Positions 25,088 to 33,709 of a DNA stretch of 64,000 nt are shown piece by piece. The stretch's first letter is position 1; the number at the start of each line of letters is the position of its first letter. The DNA comes from Caballeronia sp. INDeC2 (GTDB taxonomy: Bacteria; Pseudomonadota; Gammaproteobacteria; Burkholderiales; Burkholderiaceae): positions 1 through 64,000 of the forward strand of contig NZ_JALQDG010000032.1 in assembly GCF_023631325.1 (NCBI RefSeq), in the 5' to 3' direction. The notes beneath the pieces were generated by a model. It saw only the letters and a program-made list of their open reading frames with translations, was not told where the DNA came from and searched no databases. The translations under genes were made by a program, and so were the position numbers.

Positions 25088-25348
25088 TTATTTCGTGCGA
25101 TGCGCGGCGACGTGCGCCGCGAGCGCACCGAGGCTCGCGAAAATGTTCTGGTTGTCCGGATTATCCGAGCGCAGCTCGAAGCCGTATTTCTTCGAGATCA
25201 GGAGCGCAATCTCCAGGATGTCGATGGAATCGAGCCCGAAACCTTCTTCATACAATCGTGTTTCGGCCGAGACAGTCTTGGGATCGACGTCCTCGAGATT
25301 CAATTCGGCGACGATCAGCTCGGCGAGCTCTCTTTCCAGTTCATTCAT
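25088..25348 (-). CDS. Acyl carrier protein, aryl-polyene cluster
   Basis: An 86-residue acyl carrier protein. The phosphopantetheine site is Ser41 in GFGLDSIDILEIAL, a form common in aryl-polyene ACPs rather than the housekeeping DSLD. The end is truncated and basic (AAHRTK). It is the first gene of the left-going arm, facing a divergent promoter region shared with the right-going arm. Most described aryl-polyene clusters have two ACP genes; only this one is found here. Confidence 0.9.
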   Translation of the reverse strand: MNELERELAELIVAELNLEDVDPKTVSAETRLYEEGFGLDSIDILEIALLISKKYGFELRSDNPDNQNIFASLGALAAHVAAHRTK

Positions 25349-25796
25349 TATGTGTGCGGACCAGCGCAGAAACGCGCGCCCAAGAGCGGCTCGGAAGACG
25401 TGCGCCCCGGGGTTTGCCGCACGCCGCCGGCTGCCTGTTATCGAGATAATTGCAGTGGCGAAATTCTAGACGAAGCCCTCTGGGACGCCTAGTAGGAAAG
25501 GTAACCGGCCGGAAGGGCTACCGCATCACGATATTTCCGAGAGAAATCGGCAGTTCGCCGTCGGGCGGGACCCCTGCGCCGGTAGGGTAAAATCCGCCGG
25601 TCTGACGAATGTAAGATCATCGAACAATCGGTTACAGACCGGCCGTGCGAGCGCGCGGGAAAATAATCGTCAGGCAGGCGACTGCCGAGTTTTTGTTCAA
25701 TAACCGAGCGTCAATAGAGAACGCCGCAGCCGCATTCCCCATGTTGCGTACCTTTTTTCTTCTTTCAGACGCCGCACGTCGAGCCGGAGCAGGCCG
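25349..25796. promoter_or_regulatory. Divergent promoter region of the aryl-polyene cluster
   Basis: A 448-base gap between the left-going ACP gene and the right-going COG4648 gene. It is less GC-rich than the genes and contains several AT-rich stretches (around 25440-25465, 25600-25640 and 25690-25715) that could house opposing promoters. No clear operator palindrome was found, and no convincing small gene on either strand. Confidence 0.5.
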
Positions 25797-26450
25797 ATGA
25801 ACGCGGCCCGCTTTCTTCGCGCGACGGGCGTCGTCGGCGCGATCGTCGCTTATCAGCTTGCCGCCCACCACGCCGCTTCCACGCCGGGCGCGCACGGGTT
25901 GGGGCTTGCGCTCGTTCTCGCGCCGATCTTTCTCATTGCGCTGAACGCCGCCGCGCGCTCGCCCGCCCGCGCGTGGCTGCTGCCGCTCTGGGCGCTTGCA
26001 TGCGTCGCGTTATGGCTCGAACGCGCGCCGCTCACCGCGCATTTCGGCTGGGGTCTGTGGCTCGAACACGCGAGCTTCAATCTCGCGCTTGCGTGGATGT
26101 TCGGCCGCACGCTCGTTCACGGCCGCGAGCCGCTCTGCACGCAATTCGCGACGATGGTCCACGGCAAGCTCGAACCGCGTGTCGCGCGCTACACGCGGCG
26201 CGTCACGGCGGCGTGGACGCTCTTCTTCGTCGCGACCGCGCTCGTCTCGACAGTGCTGTTCGTGTGCGCATCGATCGTCACGTGGTCCACGTTCGCCAAC
26301 TATCTCGCGCTGCCGCTCGTCGGACTGATGTTCGTCGCCGAATATGCGTGCCGCCGCATCGCGCTGCCGGACATGGAGCCGTCGAGCATCATGGATGCCG
26401 TTCGCGCCTACTCGCAGTCGATGCAGATGCGTCGCGGCGGGGCGCAATGA
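25797..26450 (+). CDS. COG4648 membrane protein, aryl-polyene cluster
   Basis: A 217-residue protein with about six hydrophobic segments, for example LGLALVLAPIFLIALNAAA, LLPLWALACVALWLE and FFVATALVSTVLFVC. The sequence matches the COG4648 family of predicted membrane proteins, which is a constant member of aryl-polyene clusters (ApeG-type) and is sometimes mis-named gyrase-related. The role is unknown; help in export or in membrane assembly of the synthase is inferred. The stop overlaps the next gene (ATGATGA at 26447-26452). Confidence 0.82.
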   Translation: MNAARFLRATGVVGAIVAYQLAAHHAASTPGAHGLGLALVLAPIFLIALNAAARSPARAWLLPLWALACVALWLERAPLTAHFGWGLWLEHASFNLALAWMFGRTLVHGREPLCTQFATMVHGKLEPRVARYTRRVTAAWTLFFVATALVSTVLFVCASIVTWSTFANYLALPLVGLMFVAEYACRRIALPDMEPSSIMDAVRAYSQSMQMRRGGAQ

Positions 26451-28141
26451 TGTCGTCGAACTCATCGCACATGCAGACCTTTCCGCTCGTTTTCCATTCG
26501 TCTCCGGATCAGACGATCGCCTGGCGCGACGGCGCGCCGGTCACCGTGCGCGCGTTTCTCGCCGACGTTCAAACGCTCGCCGATGCGCTGCCCGAAGCCC
26601 GGCACGTATTCAACGTCTGCACGGATCGCTATCGCTTCACGGTGAGCCTGTGCGCGACGCTCGTCGCGGGCAAGACGAGCCTGTTGCCGTCGACGCATAC
26701 GCCCGAAATGGTGCGCGCCCTCGCCTCGTTCGCGCCGGATGCGTTTTGCCTGCACGACAACGACGACTGCGCGATCGATCTGCCGCGCTTTCGCTATCCG
26801 CAAAGCGCCGCGTCCGACGTGGCGCGTGAGGCGAACGTCCCTCACATCGACGGCGCGCGCGTCGCGGCCTACGTGTTCACATCCGGTTCAACCGGCGTAC
26901 CGGTGCCGCATCGCAAGACGTGGGGCTTTCTCGTGAAGAACGTGCGCGCGGCGGCGGCGCGTCTCGGCCTGCTCGGCGAAGCGCGCGCGACGCTCATCGG
27001 CACCGTGCCGCCGCAGCACATGTACGGCTTCGAATCGACGGTGCTGCTCGCGCTGCTCGGCGGCCTCGCGTTCAGTAACCGCCAGCCGTTCTATCCCGTC
27101 GATATCCGCGCGGAACTCGCGGCCGTGCCCGAACCGCGCGTCCTCGTCAGCTCGCCGATTCATCTGCGCGCGCTGTTCGCAAACGAGGAAGCGTTGCCGC
27201 GGGCGTCGCTCGTGCTGTCGGCGACCGCGCCGCTCGCCGAAAAGCTCGCGCTCGACGCCGAAGCGCGCCTCGACGCGCCGCTCATGGAAATCTACGGCAG
27301 CACCGAAACCGGCCAGATCGCGACGCGCCGCACCGCGCGCACCGCCGCGTGGGAACTGTTTCCGGACATCGCGTTGACGCCGCGTGCCGAGGATGCCGGC
27401 GAGCAGACGATGTGGGCATCGGGCGGCCACGTCGAAGTGCCCGTGCCGATGGGCGACGCGCTCGAACTCATCGACGACGCGCATTTTCTGCTGCACGGGC
27501 GCAAGGCGGATCTGATCAACATCGCTGGCAAGCGCACGTCGCTCGCGTATCTGAATCACCAGTTGAACGCGGTGCCCGGCGTGATCGACGGCGTGTTCTA
27601 CATGCCCGACGAAAGCCCCGGCGACAGCGAAGCCGTGCGCCGTCTGATGGCGCTCGTCGTCGCGCCGGAACTCGCGGCGGCGGACTTGCAGCGTGCATTG
27701 CGCGAACGCATCGACGCCGCGTTCATGCCGCGACCGCTCTTATTCGTCGATTCGCTGCCGCGCAACGCCACCGGCAAGCTGCCGCGCGAAGTGCTGACGC
27801 AACTGATCGAAAAGGAACGTAACCGCAAGGCGATGCTGACCTTCGCCGTGCCGCCCGAACATCCCGCGCTCGCCGGACATTTCCCCGGACGCCCGATCGT
27901 GCCGGGCGTCGTGCTGCTCGATCACGCGCTCGACGCGATCGGCGGTGCGCTCGGGAAAAGCATCGGCGCATGCCGGATCGAATCCGCGAAATTCCTGAGC
28001 CCGGCCGCACCGGGCGAAGCGCTCGACATCGCTTACGAAACGTTGGCGAGCGGCGCGATCCGCTTCACGATCCGGGCCGGCGTTCGCACGGTGGCGAGCG
28101 GCGCCGTCGGCATGATCGACAACGACACGCACGCATCGTGA
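26447..28141 (+). CDS. AMP-ligase fused to hotdog dehydratase (ApeH-ApeI-type)
   Basis: A 564-residue two-domain protein. Residues ~1-460 are an ANL acyl/aryl-CoA ligase-like domain with P-loop TSGSTGVPVPHRK, the A5-like EIYGSTETG and the C-terminal lysine region NATGKLPRE. It would activate the aryl starter acid. Residues ~465-564 form a FabZ/FabA-like hotdog domain (PALAGHFPGRPIVPGVVLLD) with the HFPGRP catalytic histidine, expected to dehydrate 3-hydroxyacyl-ACP. In many aryl-polyene clusters these are two genes. The next gene starts within its last codons (GTG at 28138). Confidence 0.87.
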   Translation: MMSSNSSHMQTFPLVFHSSPDQTIAWRDGAPVTVRAFLADVQTLADALPEARHVFNVCTDRYRFTVSLCATLVAGKTSLLPSTHTPEMVRALASFAPDAFCLHDNDDCAIDLPRFRYPQSAASDVAREANVPHIDGARVAAYVFTSGSTGVPVPHRKTWGFLVKNVRAAAARLGLLGEARATLIGTVPPQHMYGFESTVLLALLGGLAFSNRQPFYPVDIRAELAAVPEPRVLVSSPIHLRALFANEEALPRASLVLSATAPLAEKLALDAEARLDAPLMEIYGSTETGQIATRRTARTAAWELFPDIALTPRAEDAGEQTMWASGGHVEVPVPMGDALELIDDAHFLLHGRKADLINIAGKRTSLAYLNHQLNAVPGVIDGVFYMPDESPGDSEAVRRLMALVVAPELAAADLQRALRERIDAAFMPRPLLFVDSLPRNATGKLPREVLTQLIEKERNRKAMLTFAVPPEHPALAGHFPGRPIVPGVVLLDHALDAIGGALGKSIGACRIESAKFLSPAAPGEALDIAYETLASGAIRFTIRAGVRTVASGAVGMIDNDTHAS

Positions 28142-29118
28142 ACAAGCCGCGCAACCGCGACGACTGGGCCGACCGCCAGGAACGCAGCAACCTCGCGCTG
28201 CTGCGCTTCATGACGTGGGTGTCGCTGCGCTTCGGGCGACGCATCGGGCGTGTGCTGCTGCGTATCATCGCCGCGTATTTCGTCGTCTTCGCGCCGCGCG
28301 CGCGGCGGGCGTCGCGCGGTTATCTGAATCGCGCGCTCGGCCGGCACGCGGGCTGGCGCGATGGTTATCGTCACGTGTTCTCGTTCGCGTCGACGATTCA
28401 CGACCGCATCTATCTGCTCAACGAACGCTTCGATCTGTTCGATATCCGCACGCATGGCGTCGAGGATGTCGAGGCCGCGCTCGCCGACGGACACGGCGCG
28501 TTCCTGATGGGCGCGCATCTCGGCAGCTTCGAGGTGGTGCGCGCGATCGGGCGGACGCAACCGCATATCAGCATCGCGATCACCATGTACGAAGAAAACG
28601 CGCGCAAGATCAACGCGATTCTCGCCGCCGTGAATCCGGCCGCGCATCACGACGTGATCGCTCTCGGCAAGATCGATGCGATGCTGAAGGTGCGCGAACG
28701 GCTCGATGCGGGCGCGCTCGTCGGCATTCTCGCGGATCGTACGCTGCGCCAGGCCGGCGACGCGCTGAAGGAACGCGACTTTCTCGGCGCGCCGGCGGCG
28801 TTTCCGCTCGGGCCGCTGCATATGGCGGCAGTGTTGCGGCGTCCGGTCGTCTTCATGACGGGGCTGTATCTCGGCGGCAACCGCTACGACATTCACTTCG
28901 AAACGCTCGCCGATTTTTCGAAGATCGGGCGAGGCGAGCGCGCCGCCGCCGTCGATGCCGCACTCACGCGCTACGTCGCACTGCTCGAAAAATATTGCCG
29001 CGCGGCGCCGTACAACTGGTTCAACTATTTCGACTTCTGGCAGGCGAACGCCGCTCGGGAACCGGCGCAAGCGCGCACGGCCGGGGCGCGCCTACAGAAA
29101 GTCACGAGGGATTCCTGA
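28138..29118 (+). CDS. LpxL/HtrB-like acyltransferase, aryl-polyene cluster
   Basis: A 326-residue lysophospholipid acyltransferase-family protein related to lipid A late acyltransferases. It has an N-terminal membrane segment (RVLLRIIAAYFVVFAP), the catalytic HX4E motif in GAHLGSFEVV and a later DRTLRQAGD element. It corresponds to the acyltransferase half of ApeJ, whose GT2 half is encoded separately at 10820-11587. The start is GTG at 28138, overlapping the previous stop by 4 bases. It probably joins the polyene acid to a lipid or sugar-lipid anchor. Confidence 0.87.
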   Translation: MNKPRNRDDWADRQERSNLALLRFMTWVSLRFGRRIGRVLLRIIAAYFVVFAPRARRASRGYLNRALGRHAGWRDGYRHVFSFASTIHDRIYLLNERFDLFDIRTHGVEDVEAALADGHGAFLMGAHLGSFEVVRAIGRTQPHISIAITMYEENARKINAILAAVNPAAHHDVIALGKIDAMLKVRERLDAGALVGILADRTLRQAGDALKERDFLGAPAAFPLGPLHMAAVLRRPVVFMTGLYLGGNRYDIHFETLADFSKIGRGERAAAVDAALTRYVALLEKYCRAAPYNWFNYFDFWQANAAREPAQARTAGARLQKVTRDS

Positions 29119-29122
29119 ACTC

Positions 29123-29707
29123 ATGCGAATTTTTCCCGCAGTGCTGACGGCCGCCGTTCTTTGCGTTACGTCGACGCTGGCTGTCGCCGCCGACGCATCC
29201 TGGACGCTCGATCGCCTGATGAACACGCTCGGCGCGAAAAAATCCGGGCGCGCGCATTTCACCGAGACGCGTTATCTGAAGATCGCCGAGGAGCCGCTCG
29301 AATCGTCGGGCGAACTGGTGTTCGTCGCGCCCGATCATCTGGAAAAGCATACGGTCAGCCCGAAGCCGGAGAATCTCGTCGTCGATGGCGACATGCTCAC
29401 CGTCGATCGCAACGGCCGCAAGGCGACCATTCCGCTGCGCAACTATCCGGAACTGGGCGCGTTCATCGAAAGCATTCGCGCGACGCTCGCGGGCAACCGT
29501 TTCGCGCTGGAGAACGCGTACAAGGTGTCGATTGCCGGTCAAGGCGACGACTGGACGATGACGCTCGTGCCGATCGATTCGCGCATGAAGCAGAAAGTCA
29601 GTGCGATCACGCTGGCGGGCACCGGCGCTGCGCTCGCGCGCGTCGAGATCCGCCAGGCCGACGGCGACCGTTCGCTGATGCGCCTGCAAGACGCGTCGGC
29701 GCACTGA
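29123..29707 (+). CDS. LolA-like outer membrane lipoprotein carrier
   Basis: A 194-residue periplasmic protein with signal peptide MRIFPAVLTAAVLCVTSTLA (cleavage near VAA-D). The mature part has the LolA-type half-barrel pattern, including RAHFTETRYLKIAEEPLESS and LVFVAPDHLEKHTVSPKP. LolA-like proteins are constant in aryl-polyene clusters (ApeL-type) and are assumed to carry the lipidated polyene across the periplasm. It sits 4 bases after the acyltransferase and 7 bases before the MMPL exporter. Confidence 0.88.
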   Translation: MRIFPAVLTAAVLCVTSTLAVAADASWTLDRLMNTLGAKKSGRAHFTETRYLKIAEEPLESSGELVFVAPDHLEKHTVSPKPENLVVDGDMLTVDRNGRKATIPLRNYPELGAFIESIRATLAGNRFALENAYKVSIAGQGDDWTMTLVPIDSRMKQKVSAITLAGTGAALARVEIRQADGDRSLMRLQDASAH

Positions 29708-29714
29708 ACACGGC

Positions 29715-32087
29715 ATGCGCGCGGTTTCGCAGTCCTTGCGTCAGCCTGCGGTCATCGCCTGGCTGTGCTTTCTCGCGGTGTGCGCAGGCGTCATCGCGCG
29801 GACGAATTTTTCCGCCGATCTCTCCGCGTTCCTGCCGCGCGCGCCCAGCGAGCAGCAGCGCGTGCTCGTCGAGCAGTTGCGCGACGGGCTCGTTTCGCGG
29901 CTGATTCTCGTCGGCATCGATGGCGGCGATGCAGCCGGACGCGCCGATGTCTCGCGCAGAGTCGCGGCGAAGCTGCGCGAGGACAAGCGCTTTTCCGCGA
30001 TCAACAACGGCGAACCGGTCGGACAGGCGCGCGACGAGCGTTTCGTCTTCGAGCATCGCTATCGGCTGAGTCCGGCGGTGACGCCCGAGCGCTTCAGCGG
30101 CGCAGGCCTGAAGGACGCGCTCGCCGACAGCCTCGACTTGCTGAGCTCGTCCGCCGGGATGATGACAAAGGATTTGCTGCCGCACGACCCGACCGGCGAA
30201 GTCACCGCGCTCGTCAGTCAGCTCGACAGCGGCGCGCAGCCCGCGATGCAGGAGGGCGTGTGGACCTCGCGCGACGGACGGCGCGCCGTGCTGCTCGCGC
30301 AGACCGCGAGCGCCGGTTCCGACACCGATGCGCAAGCGAGCGCAATGGCCGCGATCCGCGATGCGTTCGCGCAAGCCGCGCCGGGCGCGTCGCCGTATCG
30401 CCTGCTGATGACGGGACCGGGCGTGTTCGCCGTCGAAACGCGCGACACGATCATGCGCGACGTGCGCTGGCTGTCGGCGGCGAGCATCGTGCTGATCGTC
30501 ACGCTGTTGCTGGCGGTGTATCGCTCGGTGCCCACTTTGCTGCTCGGTCTGATGCCGGTGCTCTCCGGCGTCGCAGCGGGCGTCGCCGCCGTGAGCGTCG
30601 CGTTCGGCACGGTGCATGGACTCACGCTCGGCTTCGGCACGACGCTGATCGGCGAGGCCGTCGATTACTCGATCTATCTCTTCGTGCAGTCGGCGGGCGT
30701 AGAGCGGCGCGAATCGCTGAAGGATTGGGTCGCGAGCTTCTGGCCGACGATCCGCCTCGGCGTGCTGACGTCGATCTGCGGCTTCGCGTCGATGCTCTTC
30801 TCCGGCTTTCCGGGCCTCGTGCAACTCGGGCTATTTTCGATCGTCGGTTTGTCGACGGCGGGCATCGTCACGCGTTTCGTGCTGCCGCATGCGCTGCCGC
30901 AAGGCTTCGCGATCCGCGACGTCTCGCGCCTCGGCAACCGGCTCGCGCGTGTCGCGGCGCATGCGTCGCGGCTGCGCAAGGCGCTCGTGGTGTTGTTGTT
31001 GGCGGCGGTCGCGATCTTGTTCATGCACAGACACGGGCTGTGGAGTCAGGAACTGTCGGCGCTGAGCCCGGTCTCGAAAGCGAGTCAGGATCTCGACGAA
31101 CGTCTGCGCGCCGATGTCGGTGCGCCGGACGTGCGCTATCTCGTCGTGGTGTCGGCGGCGAGCGAGCAGGCCGCGCTGGAACGGGCGGAAACGGTCGCGC
31201 ATCGGCTTCAGCCTCTCGTCGATGCGCACGTGATCGCCGGCTACGAAAGTCCCGCGCGTTATTTGCCGAGCGACGCCGCGCAACGCGCGCGGATCGCGAG
31301 CCTGCCTTCGGCGGCGGAACTGCGTACGCGCCTCGCCATCGCGCTGCGCGATCAGACGATCCGCGTGAAGCCCGAGGTCTTCGAGCCGTTCATCGCCGAT
31401 GTCGAAGCGGCCCGCGCGCAGCCGAACGTGCGCCGCGCCGATTTGCAAGGCACGTCGATGGCGCTCGCCGTCGATTCGCTTCTCACCCAACGCGACGGCC
31501 GCTGGACCGCGATGCTGCCCCTGCGCGCGCGGGAAGGCACCGACGTTCAGGCGCAGAAGATCCGCGCGGCGGTGGCGGCGTCGCGGGTGCCGGACGCGCT
31601 TTTCGTCGATATGAAAGCCGAAGCCGACCGTCTTTACCAGAACTACGTGCACGAGGACATTCGCCTTTCGCTCGGCGGATTCGCCGCGATCGTCGTGCTG
31701 CTCGTGCTCGCGCTGCGCTCGCCGGTGCGCGCGGCGCGCACGCTCGCGCCGCTCGTCGCGGCGGTGATCGTCGTGATCGCGGGACTCGCGCTCGCGGGCA
31801 AGTCCCTGACGATCCTGCATCTGATCGGCATGCTGCTGATCGTCGCGGTCGGCTCGAATTACGCGCTCTTCTTCAACTATCGCGCGCACGCAGGACACGG
31901 CGCGATTTCCCCGCAGACGCTCGTGTCGCTCGTGATCGCGAATCTCGCGACCGTGCTCGGTTTCGGGCTGCTCGCGTTGTCCAGTGTGCCCATGCTCAAG
32001 ACTTTCGGCCTGACGGTCGGTCCCGGCGCGATTCTGGCGCTGCTCTTCTCGGCGATCCTCGCGCCGCGTTCCGGATTCTCGCGATGA
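29715..32087 (+). CDS. MMPL/RND-family exporter, aryl-polyene cluster
   Basis: A 790-residue inner-membrane transporter with the RND layout: one TM near the N-terminus (PAVIAWLCFLAVCAGVIA), a large periplasmic loop, a block of five TMs from ~250 to ~410, then a second loop and a second TM block to the end. The MMPL pattern GFGTTLIGEAVDYSIYLF and its second-half partner VGSNYALFFNYR are seen, with acidic and polar residues in the membrane for proton coupling. It should pass the aryl-polyene lipid to the periplasm (ApeM-type). The stop overlaps the next ATG by 4 bases. Confidence 0.9.
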   Translation: MRAVSQSLRQPAVIAWLCFLAVCAGVIARTNFSADLSAFLPRAPSEQQRVLVEQLRDGLVSRLILVGIDGGDAAGRADVSRRVAAKLREDKRFSAINNGEPVGQARDERFVFEHRYRLSPAVTPERFSGAGLKDALADSLDLLSSSAGMMTKDLLPHDPTGEVTALVSQLDSGAQPAMQEGVWTSRDGRRAVLLAQTASAGSDTDAQASAMAAIRDAFAQAAPGASPYRLLMTGPGVFAVETRDTIMRDVRWLSAASIVLIVTLLLAVYRSVPTLLLGLMPVLSGVAAGVAAVSVAFGTVHGLTLGFGTTLIGEAVDYSIYLFVQSAGVERRESLKDWVASFWPTIRLGVLTSICGFASMLFSGFPGLVQLGLFSIVGLSTAGIVTRFVLPHALPQGFAIRDVSRLGNRLARVAAHASRLRKALVVLLLAAVAILFMHRHGLWSQELSALSPVSKASQDLDERLRADVGAPDVRYLVVVSAASEQAALERAETVAHRLQPLVDAHVIAGYESPARYLPSDAAQRARIASLPSAAELRTRLAIALRDQTIRVKPEVFEPFIADVEAARAQPNVRRADLQGTSMALAVDSLLTQRDGRWTAMLPLRAREGTDVQAQKIRAAVAASRVPDALFVDMKAEADRLYQNYVHEDIRLSLGGFAAIVVLLVLALRSPVRAARTLAPLVAAVIVVIAGLALAGKSLTILHLIGMLLIVAVGSNYALFFNYRAHAGHGAISPQTLVSLVIANLATVLGFGLLALSSVPMLKTFGLTVGPGAILALLFSAILAPRSGFSR

Positions 32088-32896
32088 ACGCGCCCGGCCA
32101 GCCGCGCCGCTGGACTCCGTCGCCTTTGATCGGCGGCGCGGCCGCCATGCACGCGGGCGCGCTCGCGGCGCTCGCCGTATCGCCCGCGACGTGGCCGTGG
32201 GCGGCGGGCGGCGTGATCGCGTCGCACTGCGCGCTGGCGTGGGCTGGACTCTGGCCGCGCAGCGCGCTGCTCGGCCACAACTGGACGACGCTGCCGGAAT
32301 CGGCGGAAGCGCGCATCGCCATCACGATCGACGACGGCCCCGATCCGGACGTCACCCCGCGCGTGCTCGATCTGCTCGACGCGCATCGCGCACGCGCGAC
32401 GTTCTTCTGCATCGGCGAGCGCGCGCGGGAACATCCGCGCATCGTCGAGGCGATCGTCGCGCTCGGACATGCGGTGGAAAATCACAGCCAGCGGCATCGG
32501 CATCATTTTTCGCTGATGGGACCGGGCGCGATGCGGCGCGAGATCGACGCGGCGCAAACGACGCTCGGCGATATCGCGGGCACGCGGCCGCTCTTCTTTC
32601 GCGCGCCGGCGGGATTGCGCAATCCGTTTCTCGAACCGGTGCTGTGCGGTCTCGGGCTGCATCTCGCGAGCTGGACGCGGCGCGGCTTCGACACGCGAAC
32701 CGGCGATGCGGCGCTCGTCGCGCGGCGCTTGCTGGAAGGGTTCGCCGCGCGCGATATCCTGCTCGTCCACGATGGCCACGCCGCGAAAGACGCGAACGGC
32801 GCGCCCGTCGTGCTGGCCGCGCTCGACACGGTGTTGCGGGCGGCGGCGGATCGCGGACTCGCGACCGTGACCTTGCGCGAGGCGATCGTCGGCTAG
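32084..32896 (+). CDS. NodB-type polysaccharide deacetylase
   Basis: A 270-residue carbohydrate esterase family 4 protein with two N-terminal hydrophobic segments (residues ~20-60), so it is probably membrane-anchored with the enzyme domain outside the cytoplasm. The motifs are ITIDDGPDPDVTP (catalytic Asp pair) and ENHSQRHRHH (zinc histidines), then FFRAPAGLRNP. It would remove N-acetyl groups from an amino-sugar. Its ATG overlaps the MMPL stop, which ties it to the aryl-polyene operon; a sugar-decorated product with a deacetylated HexNAc is a plausible reading. Confidence 0.85.
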   Translation: MNAPGQPRRWTPSPLIGGAAAMHAGALAALAVSPATWPWAAGGVIASHCALAWAGLWPRSALLGHNWTTLPESAEARIAITIDDGPDPDVTPRVLDLLDAHRARATFFCIGERAREHPRIVEAIVALGHAVENHSQRHRHHFSLMGPGAMRREIDAAQTTLGDIAGTRPLFFRAPAGLRNPFLEPVLCGLGLHLASWTRRGFDTRTGDAALVARRLLEGFAARDILLVHDGHAAKDANGAPVVLAALDTVLRAAADRGLATVTLREAIVG

Positions 32897-32905
32897 ACTG
32901 CCCGC

Positions 32906-33628
32906 ATGGTGCCGAACGCGCTCATTGAAACCGCCAGCCGTCCCTACCGCGCCGCGGGCCGCTTCGCGTGGCACTTCGCGTCGGCCAAACTGCGTCACGA
33001 TCCGTTCTTCGCCTACATCCTCGCGCACGGCGCGATTCCGGACGGCGCGCGCATCCTTGATCTCGGCAGCGGCCAAGGCTTGCTCGCCGCGTGGCTGATC
33101 GGCGCGCACGCGTGGCATCGCGATAACGCCCATCTTGCTTGGCCCGCGCGCTGGCCCGCGCCGCCCGCGCCGCGATCGATACACGGCATCGACCTGACGC
33201 CGCGCGACGTGGACCGGGCGCGCATCGCCTTGCGGGAGCACGCGGCGCGCGTTCGCTTCGTCTGCGACGACATTCGCGTGGCGCCGTTTCCGCAGGCGGA
33301 TGTCGTCGTCGCGTGCGACGTGCTGCATTACGTCGATGCGAACGCGCAGGAAGCCGTTCTGCGCCGCGTGCGCGCGAGTCTCGCTTCGGGCGGCGTGCTG
33401 CTGTTGCGCGTCAGCGATGCAGATGCGGGCTGGCGCGCGAGCGTCGATCGCGCCGTCGATATCGGCATGCAATTCGCCCGTTCGGGGCGCACCGATGGGC
33501 TGACGGTCCGCAGCGAGGCGCAATGGCTCGCGCTGCTTCGCGACCTGCGCTTCACGGCGAAGATCCACCCGATGGGCAACGGCACGCACGCGGCGAATCG
33601 TCTGCTGATTGCGAGACCCGCCGACTGA
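32906..33628 (+). CDS. SAM-dependent class I methyltransferase
   Basis: A 240-residue Rossmann-fold methyltransferase. Motif I is ILDLGSGQGLLAAWL (residues ~50-64), an acidic ribose-binding residue is in IHGIDLTPRD and motif IV-like DVVVACDVLHYVD follows. The gene starts 9 bases after the deacetylase stop in the right-going aryl-polyene arm. Methyltransferases of this type are commonly present in such clusters and may modify the aryl head group, which in known polyenes may be O-methylated or C-methylated. The exact acceptor is unknown. Confidence 0.82.
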   Translation: MVPNALIETASRPYRAAGRFAWHFASAKLRHDPFFAYILAHGAIPDGARILDLGSGQGLLAAWLIGAHAWHRDNAHLAWPARWPAPPAPRSIHGIDLTPRDVDRARIALREHAARVRFVCDDIRVAPFPQADVVVACDVLHYVDANAQEAVLRRVRASLASGGVLLLRVSDADAGWRASVDRAVDIGMQFARSGRTDGLTVRSEAQWLALLRDLRFTAKIHPMGNGTHAANRLLIARPAD

Positions 33629-33709
33629 CGTCCGCGCCCGGCGCGAAAGGCCCGTTTGTTACAATTCATCGTTTTCGAACGCCACCGGACATAGGGAATT
33701 CAGCCCGTA

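Noticed and set aside
29765..32083. N-terminal extension of the deacetylase frame by more than 700 codons
   Set aside because: It is an out-of-frame shadow of the MMPL exporter; the true ATG at 32084 overlaps the exporter stop.
31877..33589. 570-codon minus-strand frame under the exporter, deacetylase and methyltransferase genes
   Set aside because: Composition dominated by Arg, Ala and His with no motif; the plus-strand genes have all catalytic residues.
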